Positions 1-12,300 of a stretch of DNA of 13,494 nucleotides are shown one piece after another (the stretch's first letter is position 1; each line of letters begins with the position of its first letter). The translations under genes and the position numbers were made by a program. Under the pieces are notes generated by a model. It searched no databases, was not told the origin of the DNA, and saw only the letters and a program-made list of their open reading frames with translations. The stretch lies in contig JAGOBX010000041.1 of NCBI GenBank assembly GCA_017999075.1, positions 1-13,494 on the forward strand, read 5' to 3'. Source of the stretch: JAGOBX01 sp017999075 [NCBI: Candidatus Babelota bacterium] (GTDB lineage: Bacteria > JAGOBX01).

Positions 1-291
1 TTATTTTTTAAAATGTTATTAATTTTTGCAGAATTTTTTTTTTATTTTCTGCGACAAAATGAAATAATTATCGGAAAATTTGGTATGTCAAAAATTTATA
101 AAAACTTCATTCTTATATTGTATGTTTTAAATTTTTTGAAATTGATAATAAAAATCCTTATTTTATTACAGTATTGTTTAAAAATAACCACTTGCTTTTT
201 TTTATTAATAAAATTATATTAAAGTGTTTATTTAATTGGCAAAAATTAAATAATTCTCCCAAAAAATATAAAAAGGCAGTAGGTAAAACAT
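1..291. other. AT-rich non-coding region upstream of the giant gene
   Basis: This stretch is extremely rich in A and T, with many homopolymer runs. The only open frame on the + strand (13-222) has no Shine-Dalgarno sequence before its ATG. Its product is a string of Phe, Ile, Leu and Lys, which is what AT-rich noise encodes, so I do not call it a gene. A short inverted repeat (GCAGAA at 28-33, TTCTGC at 47-52) is not followed by a T-run on either strand and is not a convincing terminator. Promoter-like hexamers can be found (for example TTGGCA at 236-241), but none has a well-spaced -10 partner that stands out from the background. The giant gene's promoter is presumably here or further upstream. 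Confidence 0.6.
271..283 (+). promoter_or_regulatory. Weak ribosome binding site of the giant gene
   Basis: The purine-rich segment AAAAGGCAGTAGG ends 8 bases before the ATG at 292. It is an imperfect Shine-Dalgarno match, with two separate AGG cores. It favours the ATG at 292 over the in-frame ATG at 316 (residue 9), which has only AT-rich DNA in front of it. Either start would keep the signal peptide. Confidence 0.45.
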
Positions 292-375
292 ATGATAAAT
301 TATAAACCGACCTTTATGAGATTTTTTTTAATAATTATTTTAATTTTATTTAATTTTTCAGTACTTATTTTTGCA
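292..375 (+). other. N-terminal signal peptide
   Basis: Residues 1-28. A short polar start with K5 and R10 precedes an uninterrupted hydrophobic run from F11 to F27, ending in LIFA before DT. Cleavage after A28 fits the small-residue rule at position -1. This implies Sec export to the periplasm, from which T9SS-type cargo crosses the outer membrane. If translation began at M9 the signal peptide would have a shorter, more typical n-region. Confidence 0.85.
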
Positions 376-3300
376 GACACTATACAAATCAATAAAAATA
401 CAGATATTTCTACTGGAAAAATTTATGGAGGAAATGTTAATTTTGTAGTAATGTCGCTGAATTTAACTTTGAGCGGAGGTTCTGCTGTAGCAGACACAAT
501 CACTCAATTTGCCATAAAAAATAACGGAACAATGGTTAATTCCACAGATGTATCAAAACTTAGTTTGTGGTATGACGCAGGAACAACAAATTACTGGGAT
601 GCCGGCGACACTAAAATCGGGGACTTATCGTGGAATGGGGTTTCGTCAATGTGGGATACTGCAAACTGTGCAATTCCGCTTTTCCCTTCAGTTACAACTA
701 AAATTATAATAACAATAACAATAGATACCAATTCTGTAATAGGCAGAACTTTTAATGCACAGATTCCGAAAGAAATGATTGTATGCTTGTCAGGAGACAC
801 AGGTCCGGCGTCTAATTTAATTAATTCCGGAACTCAAACCGTATCGCTTTTGCAGCTTGAAATGGAAAAGCTTGAGGATATAGCTTCAGGATATATTTAT
901 CCGAGTTCTGCAAACAATACAGTAATGGCTTTGTCAATATCAGGCGCTGCGAATGTTACTGATACAGTAGTGTTATTTTCATTGAAAAATCTTGGGAATA
1001 TGGATAACAACGATGTGGATACTGTATCATTATGGTATGATTCAAACGGTAATAACCAATGGAATTCAGGAGATGTTTATATAAACAGTTTAACATGGCA
1101 GGGTTCAGGAGTATGGAGTTCAAACTCGGTTAATATTGTTATGACCAGCGGATCAGCCAAGGTTTTAGTAACAGTAACAATGAAATCAGGGTTGACTGTA
1201 GGAGATACTCTTCAATTGCAGATAATAACAGGCAGCTGTTCTGCATCAATCGCAGGAACAGGACCTGTAACATCAATAACAAACAGCGGAATAAAAACAG
1301 CATCGGCAGGGAAAAAATGGACTTTTATGGTATATTTGGATGGAGATAACAATCTTGAGGAAGATGGTGTAACAGATTTTACTGAAATGGCTTCGGTTGG
1401 TTCAAACGATGATTTTAACATTGTAGTTCAATTTGACAGAATTACAGGTTACAGCACTCTTCACGGTGACTGGAAAAATACGCAGAGGTTTTATGTTACT
1501 GCGGGAATGGATCCTACTACTGCAAATGCAATATCTGACTGGGGTGATGGCTCCGGCGGCGGTAGAGAAGTAAATATGGCTGATACTCAGGTGTTCGTGG
1601 ACTTTTTGAATTGGACAAAAAACAATTATCCTGCTGACAGTTATGTTCTGGTTATGTGGAACCATGGAGGCGGCTGGAGAAGCAGAAGCGCAGGTTCATC
1701 TCAAAGAAATAAAGCTGTAGTTTGGGATGAATCCACTGCCGGTGAACCTAGAATAAGAATGTCTGATATGCGGCGGGCTATTGAACAAACAGGGATGAAA
1801 TTTGACATAATCGGGTTTGACGTATGTCTGGCAGGTATGATTGAAGTTGCTTATGAACTGAAAGATTTGGCTAAAGTAGTAGTTGCATCTCCGCTAACAG
1901 AACCTGGCGGCGGTTGGCCTTATACAGAAATTCTTACTTATTTGAAAAATAATCCGACAACTACATCAGCGGCATTTGGTTCTACTATAGTTGATGAATA
2001 TAATAACAGTTATCCTAGCGGACCTGTAACTCAATCCGCTTACAATATAGGAAATATTAATACGTTTACTGCCTTAATAGATGATTTTTCAGAAAAATTA
2101 ATGGCTGCTAATATATGGGCTGATATAAAAACTCAGAGAACTGCTATGGTAGAATCATCTGATCCGATAACAGGGACGCTTGGTGAAATGGACGATGGCG
2201 ACGATGGAACCAACAGTGCGAATACGGGTATTGATTTAAAAGCTTTTGCAGCTGCTTTATCAGGTAAAGAAGCCAATTTGACAACTTCAATCACAAATTT
2301 ATCTAATGGTTTTTCAAATTTTATAATTAATTTTAAAAGCAGAGATACAAGCAATCATAATGGTCTGGCAATATTTTTTCCCCGGTTGATAAATAATCCT
2401 ACACATAAATATTCTATGAAATTCGGACAGGCATCTAAATGGGATGAATTTTTGAGAATGTATTGGTCTAACGAAACAGGAAAGGGACCGTATAATTTAT
2501 CAATGACTCCATTATCTGATTCAAGTATAACCGGAAATTATTATGTTGGATGGTCAGGAGCAAAAGACGCTAATGGCATAAACAAATATAGACTAAAAGA
2601 ATATAAGGATGCTCAGATACTTTTTATTGATAATGCTGAAAACGGGTTGAGCGGCTGGACAAATACAGGATTTTCAGTAACTGACAGGTATAAAAACAGC
2701 GGAACATATTCTTTTGCTTCAGGAGAAGGATATTCAACAACCAAAAAAATCACAAAATCAATTTCTTTACCGGCAGGTAAGAATTATTTATTGACTTACT
2801 GGATTTATAATGATGCTGGCGGAGATGCGGTGTCAGTAAAAGTGAACAGTTCGTCAAAAAAATCATATTCGGTAAATACTATTTCAGAACCGTTAGAAAC
2901 TGTTGATTTATCAAGTTATGCGGGACAGACTATTACTCTTGAATTTTCTGTGGTGTTTGATAATTCGCTTGGTTGGGATGGCGAAGGCGTTTTTATAGAC
3001 GATATAAATATATGGTCATATGTAAGCGTTTCAACTGTTGCTGATACGATAAGTTCTGCTTCTGACAGTATTTATTTGACAGGAAAAACTCCTGATGCGT
3101 ATATGTATACAATCGCAGCATCTGACGGAACTAACTGGAGTAATGAATATGGTTTTGATACAACTGTGGTAGTAGGACTGAATATAGATACTCTTGGAAT
3201 TATTGTTTCAGATAGTATTATGCGCACTCAACAGAATATAACTGTTTCAGGAGTTTCTGTAAAAACAGGATTATCATCAGATGTATTAACAAAATTTTCT

Positions 3301-6300
3301 GTAAAAAATTTAGGAAGTGTAAGCAGTTCTGATATTGATAATATGAAACTTTGGTTTGATTCCGATAATAATAGTCAGTATTCCACAGGCGATACATATA
3401 TAGGTATTTTATCATGGAATGCAGGTTTATCTCAATGGGATACTCAATCAGCAGTTATACGATTGGTTTCAGGCTCTGCTAATTTGATTGTAACAATAGA
3501 TGTAAATTCAATTGCAGATGTTGGAGAAACTTTTCAGGCGCAGGTTCCTGTTAATGGAATAACATCTCAAAGTTTGGGAGACGGACCTTCAACTGTAAAA
3601 ACAGAAAAAGCTGTAAAAACAGTTATAAACCTTAATTTTTCTTTAACTAAAATGTATGATGCTCCTACGGCAAAAATATTGCCAGGAGCTCAGAACGTAA
3701 CTGTTTTAAGCGTTAGGGCAACTGGAAGCAATCCTGTTGATACTATAACTCAGTTTGCTTTAAAAAATATTGGAAATATGAATAATGTTCAAATCGACAG
3801 CGTAGCTTTATGGTTTGATGCCAATGGAAATCTTACATATGATGCTGCTGATACATATATAGGGTTGCTTGGATGGAATGCAGGATTGTCTTGCTGGGAT
3901 ACAGGAATATCCGGAACAAGCAAGATTGTTCTGACTTCAGGAGCAGCAAATATAATAGTAACGATTTGCGTTGATACTCCAGCAGCGGTTCAGGGAGATT
4001 CATTTCAGGCAAATATAGAAATAAACTGCTGTACTGCTGAATTGTCGGGGTTCGGACCTTCAACAGCAATATTGAATTCAGGAATAAAAACTGTATCTAC
4101 AGGAAAAGCATGGACTTTTATGGTTTATATGGATGCGGATAATGATTTGGAACCTTCTATATTGGCAGATCTTGTTGAAATGTATTCAGTAGGGTCCAAC
4201 GATGATTTGAATATAGTAGCGCAGATGGATAGAATAACAGGATATGACGGCACTTCAGGAGATTGGATTAACACTCAAAGATTTTATGTTACCTCAGGAT
4301 TAACCCCCACAACAGAAAATGCAATATCTGACTGGGGCGATGGATCTGGAGGACGTGAAGTTAATATGGCTGATTCAATGGTAATGGTGGATTTTGTCAA
4401 TTGGGCAATATCAAATTATCCTGCGGAAAAATATGCACTGGTAGTATCTAATCACGGAGGCGGCTGGAGATCTAAAAGATCGGCCGCAGACAAATCTTCT
4501 AAAACAAGAGCATTGATTTGGGATGATTCTGCTGATGGAGCTCCTGGCATGAAAATGCCGGATTTCCGTAGAGCTCTTGAAAAAATCGGGAAAAAATTTG
4601 ATTTGATAGGATTTGATGTCTGCCTTGCAGGAATGGCGGAAGTAGCATACGAAATAAAAGATTATGCAGAAGTTATAGTGGCTTCACAGAGAACTGAACC
4701 TGGAAGCGGTTATCCGTATGACGCTATTCTGACAACATTGAAGACAAATGCTCAAACATATACAGCAGAACAATTAGGAACGCTGATAGTAGATGAATAT
4801 TATAACAGCACTTCAGGAGATAATTCTACTCAGGCTGCTTACAGAACCAGCAGAATGAGTAATTTAAAAACTGCTATAGATAATTTTGCTGATGCAATAT
4901 GCTCTGCTAACATATGGTCAGAAATAAGAACTGCAAGAGAAACAATAGCAAGCAATGCTAACGGTGAAAATGAAGAAATGGATGATGGAGATGATGATGG
5001 AGATAATTCAGGAATAGATTTATATCATTTTGCTGAATTATTGTCTGCTACATCAAATGCAGGAGTTAATTCTGCTGCATCAAATTTAAAAAATGAGATA
5101 TCACAATTTCTGATTCGTTTTAAAAAACATTATACAACATCTGATTATGCTAATCCTGGTCCTGACTGGAACGGTATAGCGATATTTTTACCGAATGAGA
5201 ATTATAATCCTGTTCACGATAAAGCTATTGCTTTCGGAAGAGACAGTTCTTGGACAAAATTTTTGAGATATTATAGAACATCTATGGATGGCAGCGGAGC
5301 AGGAGAACCAATAGAATTGATAATGAATCCGATTCAGGATTTAGTTGCTGACGCTGCTGTAACTGTAGAATGGTATTCTGCATACGATGGAAATGGATTA
5401 TTGAATTACAGATTGACACAGTTTAAAGGTGTTGATTTGCTGTTTTCAGAAAATTTTGAAAACGGGATAGGAAACTGGACAAATTCAGGATTCGGATTAA
5501 CAACGCTTTATAAAATGAGCGGAAGTTCATATTCGTTGTCTTCTGGAACAGGATATAATACTGACAATTCAATAACACTGACAAACTCAATTTCTTTACC
5601 TGCCGGAAAAAATATAATGCTGACATATTGGAACTACAATGATTTTGCATATGATGGAAGTAATTTTTATGATAGCGGAACCATACAGGTTAGCACTGAT
5701 AATGGCGCAAGCTGGACAGGTGTTAAAAGTATAGTAACAGGGAAATATGTTTCAGAAGATTATGATGCCGTTGATATAAGCGCCTATTCAGGACAGAATA
5801 TAAAAGTAAAAATAGTTTTTAAAACAGATAATGTTTTGGGTTGGGATGGAGAAGGAATGTTCCTGGATGATATAAAAATTTGGAGTTATACGGACAAAAC
5901 TACAGTTGCTGACACTATAGGGAATGGAACTCTTTTATTTACTGTTACAGATCTGAGCAATGATACATATATGTTTACTCTTGAAGCAGAAGATGTAAAT
6001 AATAATATGTCTAATCCTGTGGGATATGATACTGTAGTGGTATTAGTAGCGTTAGATACACCGATTATAAACAGTGTTTTGATAAACAATCATACTGGAG
6101 GAATATATGCAATAGATTCGCCTGTGATAACTGCTGATTCCAGCACAAATTCAGGTACAGTATATTTTAACGGAAATACATCAAATACATTGAAACTTTT
6201 AGTTAATTGGCAGTCGGTATCTACAATGAAATCTATAAATTCAGAGGATATATTTGGAAATGGAATTTTAACAGATACAACTTCTGCTGATTCATGGATA

Positions 6301-9300
6301 TTGAATTTCAGCAATGTTACAGGAAGATATGATACTTATGCAGTAATCAGTGCTGTAAACTATCAAAATAGAGTAGATACAGTTTTGATTAATTTTATTG
6401 CAGACACATATTCTCCGGCAGTAAGTTTGATTACCCCTGCTGATACGTATTATTCAAATGTCAGCGGAATATATTTTAACTGGAATAATGCTTCTGACGA
6501 CAAATCAGGAACCAAATATTATCTGCTTCAAATTTCAACTGTCAGCAATTTTTCTGTAATTGACAGTTCTGTTATATTAACGGACACTACAGGATATTAT
6601 GGTTCATTTTCAGAAGGGATATATTATTGGCGTGTAAAACTTGCTGATAGAGTAAATAATTTAAGTTCTGACACTGAATCAGTGAGCAGAATTTTTTCTG
6701 TTGATATGACTAAACCTGTAATTTCAGGAATTTATGTTTATACAGTAAATCAGGCTGATTCAGGGTATTTATACAGAAATGGATTATTATCGTCATTAGA
6801 AGAAGATACTATTTGGCTAAATTCAAATTTTTCAATATCGGAAAGAATGGATATTGTATGGACAGATTTGAATAAAGATAGCGTTGCTGGTTCGAATATA
6901 TTTGGAACAGCTCCGGTTGATACGTCTTCTGCAGATTCATGGATATTGAACTATACAAGTAATGTAAAATTCGGAGACACAATAATTATAGTTTCTGCTT
7001 ATGATAAAAATGGCAATACAGATACTGCCAAAATTAATTTTAGAGAAGATATAAGCGCGCCTTCAACTCCTGTTTTAACTTCTCCTGCAAACATGACATA
7101 TATAAATTCAGATACGAATTTAGTATGGAACCAGTCTTCAGATACTCAATCAGGATTCAAACATTATAAACTCGAGATATTTGATACGTATGCAGTAAAC
7201 CAGTCTGAACCTATATATTCTGTAATTACGTCAAGTTTAAGCGTTCAGCTTCCAGTATATTCTCTTGAAGCCAATACTTACTGCTGGCGGGTTATTGCAT
7301 ATGACAATGTAAACAATTTTGATACAAGCGTTGCATATAATACTTTTGTAATTCAAAATAAAGTTCCGGTAATTACAAATATAATATTAACAAGTTCACA
7401 GATGAACAATCTTGCTTTTGCCGGAAGAATAAATCAGGATTATAAATTAAATGTTGATGAAGATACGGTTTATTACAGTAATTTTGCAAGTTCTTCAAAT
7501 ATCACCTTGAATTTTTGCATAACCTGGTCAAATGGAGATACTATATATTATGATACTTTATACTACAATTCCGGATTTGCAACTTCTTCCGGTTATGTTA
7601 CTGATACTTCTACCTCCACTACTCAGTCTAATACAATAACATATACAATAACAAGAAATGTAAATTATCCGGATACAAAAATAATAATTGCTGTTTATGA
7701 TAAAACTGATGGGGATTCTGATTTTGCAGTAATAAACATAGCTGCTGACACGAAAGTTGATAATGTAACTCTTGTTTATCCGACCGATGATTATTGCACA
7801 TCAAATTTGAAACCTTTATTTAAATGGAATTCTGTGACTTCTGAAAAGTATGGAGTATCAGGATATTATTTGAAAATATGTTCAAATACTCAATTTAAAA
7901 CTTTTGAACAATCTGTTTTCACTACGGATACAAACTATACTTTACTGACAAATTTATCAGAAGGAAAACATTATTGGACTGTATTGGCAGCGGATACTTT
8001 AGGAAATATTTCAGATACTTTATCGTCAAGTTTTGTTTATGACACCATAATAATAGACTCTACTCCTCCTTCAATAGATTTTGTTTATATAAAATCATCG
8101 TCTCCTGAATATTTGTATTACAATAACCAGACGTTTAATCAACCGTTAAATATTTCAAATAAACGTTCTGAAAATGTTTATATTAATGGAAATCATTCAA
8201 TGAATTTAGTTTTAAATGCTGCGTTTGACGATAACAATCCTGAAAAAATAATATTTGGAAAATGTTATGAAAACAGTGATTCGGTTTATTTTACATCATA
8301 TCAGGATACCTGTTATTATCTCAGCATAGGAACAAGTAAAGGAGATACTCAAATATTGATAACTGTTTATGATAAATCTGGATTGACAGATACAGTTTTG
8401 ATTGTTATTAAAGAGGATAAAATAGTTACATATTTACCTTCTCTGGAATTACCTGAAAATTTAGCGCAGGAAGTACAGTTCGACACATATTTTGTTTGGT
8501 CGTCTGATGCTGACGAATTATCAGGGATATCATATTTCCGAGTTTATGCAGATACTGAAGGAACATTTGCTGCACCTTATTCTATAGATACAACTTCATT
8601 TATAATAAGAACAAGCGATTTGATACAGGAATCATCTTTACAAACAGGAGATTCGGTTTACTGGAAAGTTGAAACATTTGATAAAGTCGGAAATTCACGT
8701 ATGAGTTCTGCAAGAAGTTATAGAGTTAGAACAGATTTTACTCCTCCTTATTATAGTGATGAAAAACCAGAAAATAATTCAATGCCCAATAATTCCGCTT
8801 CAATAATATCTTTGAAATATAATGACTTGAACGGTGTGGATACAAGATATGTAAAATTATATGTTAACAGCGCAGATGTAACTTCGTTGTCGACTGTAAC
8901 AGCAACTTCGATATCTTTTGAAACTTCGGGAATTTATCCGCATGGAGAAAAAGTATATGTTATGGCGATACTTGGCGATATTTATAACAATACCACTACA
9001 GTTCAATGGTCGTTCACTCCAATTTACAAAAATGTCTCTGCCGATATATTGAAACCTGACGATAATCATAATACTTCAACAAGAATTATAAATGTTTCTG
9101 GAACTGCCGGAGCAGTAAAAACCGGAAATAAATTATTGGTTTATTTAAATGATGTTAATGTAAATACTGTTTCATTGACTGCCGATGCTTCATTGAACGC
9201 AACATGGAGCTCTACTGTTTCATTAACAGGTTATGGCGATAAAATCAGAGTAAGCGTTAATGATACTTTTGGAAGAAATGCGCAGGATACAATAATTGTA

Positions 9301-12300
9301 AACTATTTTGAATCAATAGGGATAAATATAACATCTCCAGCAGATAATTATGATACTTTGGTTGGCGGCATAATTATCAGCGGGACAGTTAAAGGTGTAA
9401 ATTCTGGAGATTCTGTGGTTTTATTAAGAAACGGATTAAATTATGATGTATATACATTTGTGAGTCATACAGATACTTTGTGGGCAATTTATACCGAATT
9501 GCCTTCGCAGAATGTTATATTCACTGCGAGGTTGAACAGCAGTTTGTTCGGACAAAACATAGCTTCTGTTTCTATAACTGCAAGCTATATTGATACTCCA
9601 TCTGTTGAAATTCAGTCGCCTGTAAATAATTATGACACAAAATCGTCATCATTAATTTTTAGCGGAACTACATACAACACACTCTCTAATGATGAGGCAA
9701 TTATTTATCTTAACGGAACCTCAGTATTAAACTGGAATATTGACTCGAAAAATGGAAGCTGGTCGAAAACATTGAATTTGTCAGGAAAATCCGACGTTGT
9801 TTCAATTTATGTAACTGATGCTTTTGGCAGAACAGGATGCGATACTGCGATAGTATCATACTACAAAATCCCTGAAATAGAAATAAAACTTCCTTCTTCT
9901 AATTCATGCACTACATTACAGTCAGTAACGGTTTCAGGAACAAGTTTGTATAGTTCTGTGAACGATACAGTAATAATTTATAAAAATGGTGTTGTACATT
10001 CAAATTATATTATAACAGAAAATAACGGCAGTTGGTCAGGAACTGTAAGTTTGAGTTCATCAAATGATACAATTTTAGTAAAAATTACTGATAAATTCAG
10101 CCAGTCAAGTTATGATACTATATTTTTGAATTATCTTAATATAACAAGTTTTTCTGAGAATGAAATTATAAATGTTTATGAAGATTTAACAACTCAAATA
10201 CAGGTTGTATCGACAGAAAAAATAAGTAATTCTATTTGGTCAGTTAATTCCGGGTCAAATATATCTGTATCAGTTTTAGAAGGTGAAACAGATTATATTT
10301 CAATAACTCCTAAATTTGATTTTACAGGGACAGAGACTTTGGTCTTAACGTTAAGATATTATCCTGATTTAGGTAATTTAGCTGAATATTTTGTGGATAC
10401 AGTTCAGCTGAGCGTCAATGTAATGAATACTAACGATACTCCTTATTTCATAACTGAAATGCCGGATACTTTTGTTAATGTAACAAAATTATTTTGGTTA
10501 AAAGTTATTGGAACTGATACGGATGCAAATTCGATGACATTCAGTTTCAATGGTTCGGTACCGTCTGGAATGACTGTAAACCGTGTTGACGATACGTCTG
10601 CTATAATTCAATGGACCCCATCTTCTCAACAGGTTGATTCATATTTTATAAATATCAAAGTTTCTGATAATTATGGTTATTATTCTCAGAAATTATTTAA
10701 AATAACAGTTAATAGGCCTACGGTAATAATATCTTCACCGAATAATCTTGACTGCACCACAGTAAAAGAAGTAAAAATAAGCGGAATTACTGTAAACAGT
10801 TCAAATAATGACGATATTAAAATTTATAAAAACAACGTGTTGCAGTCAAGAGTCAAATTGACTGCAGATAATGGCGAGTGGTCAGGTACTGTTTCTTTAA
10901 GTTCGCGAGCTGATTCCGTAAGAGTGGAAATAATTAATAGAACAACTTCAGTTTTATATTATGCAGATACAATAACATTGAATTATCTTGATATTTTAAA
11001 TGATACAGTTTTATTGACTGAAGATTCGGCAGGAATTTTTATATTATCTTCTACTGAATCATCGGAATATGTTGAATGGTCAGTACTACCCGGGAAATAT
11101 CAGACTGTCAAAATTATTGAAGGAACCGCAGATTATGTTATAGATACTCCCTGCATTGATTGTATAGGATATGACACATTATTATTAACTGCAACTTATT
11201 TTCCAGATAGCCCTTTACGTACAAGAAGTATTTCCGATTCCAAAATTATTAACGTTATAATTCAGAATGTTAATGATAAACCGTATTTTACAAGTTCTGC
11301 GTCATTGAAGAATATAGAAGTAAGTATGTTATATACTTATTTAATTACAGCTTCAGATACGGATAATGATAAATTGACTTTCGATTTTTATATAAATCTG
11401 AATAATGCATCGATAACTAAAATAAGTGATACGTCTGCGGTTTTGGAATGGACGCCAGATAAAAATCAGGTTGGAGTTCAGCCGGTTTCTGTCAGGGTTA
11501 CAGATATAAACGGAGCGTATTCTATACAAACTTATAATGTTTTAGTTGAACCAAGGACATTGCCTGTATATAATATAAATTCTCCAGTTGCAAACAATAA
11601 TACATTAGAGTTAAACTGGACAAGAACTTCGGATACGGATATTGTGTATTATTATATTTATTCGGCAGATTATGACAGCGGTATAGGTTCAATAGATGTT
11701 GCCAAGCCGTTAGATACAGTCCCTGCGTCAGTTAATTCCATAACTTTGAATAATATATTGAAAACAGGTGTTGAACAAATGATTACGGTTTTACCTGTAG
11801 ATAAAAATGGTATAACAGCAGATATTAACGACGGAGGTTTTATAGTTGTTAAACCTGAACTTGATAATAATTGTCTCGTAGAATCAAAAATCAATTTTAT
11901 AAATGGATTTAAAGTATCAGGAGATTTTCTTAAAGTTGAATCGTTTTTAGTTAAAGGAAATGTTGAGAAAATGTCGTCGATAGTTTTTGAATATAGGAAA
12001 ACTGGCGATACTAAATGGGAAACTATGGCGGTTGTATCAGGTTCAAATGTAAGCAATCCAATCAAAAATGTTAAAAATATAACAGAAAACGGTTTGTCTA
12101 TAAATTGGAATATTTCACAATTTAACGAAGGTTCGTATCAGATTCGGACTGTTGCAACTGATGTCAATAATCTTGTTGAACAAAACCCTATGGCAATAGT
12201 GATTTATATAATTAAAAATAATCAGGCGGCAGATTATTATTCTTATAAAGAAAACGGCGCTGAAGTTATAAGCCAGACAATTTTTGCCGGACTTGCGGGA

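Larger units (their letters stand above)
379..6045 (+). repeat. Tandem duplication of a roughly 930-955-residue protease block (A and B)
   Basis: Block A covers about residues 30-961 and block B about 963-1918. Both have the same order: odd repeat, even repeat, C11 peptidase, FN3 with insert. Matching landmarks include GSNDD(F/L)NIV, SDWGDGSGG, HGGGWRS, GFDVCLAGM, SISLPAGKN and LGWDGEG. The blocks end alike, in GFDTTVVV and GYDTVVV. Nucleotide identity is patchy: synonymous positions are widely diverged and small indels have accumulated. The duplication therefore looks old, or was homogenised only locally. Both catalytic dyads survive, which argues that both copies are under selection. Confidence 0.9.

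Noticed and set aside
28-52. Inverted repeat GCAGAA / TTCTGC with T-rich 13-base loop
   Set aside because: The stem is only 6 bases, with no T-run following it on either strand, in a region where AT-rich chance matches are common.
13-222. 69-codon + strand open frame in the upstream AT-rich region
   Set aside because: It has no ribosome binding site, its composition is of AT-noise type (Phe/Ile/Leu/Lys), and no recognisable motif is present. A small membrane protein cannot be excluded but is not supported.
236-272. Promoter-like hexamers TTGGCA (236-241) and TATAAA (267-272)
   Set aside because: The spacing is 25 bases, far from the usual 16-18, and there is no sigma-54 -12 GC partner. Any AT-rich stretch yields such hits.
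11670-12065. 131-codon reverse-strand open frame
   Set aside because: It is antisense to the well-supported giant gene, and the protein lacks any recognisable motif. The same holds for the other reverse frames of 65-87 codons across the window.
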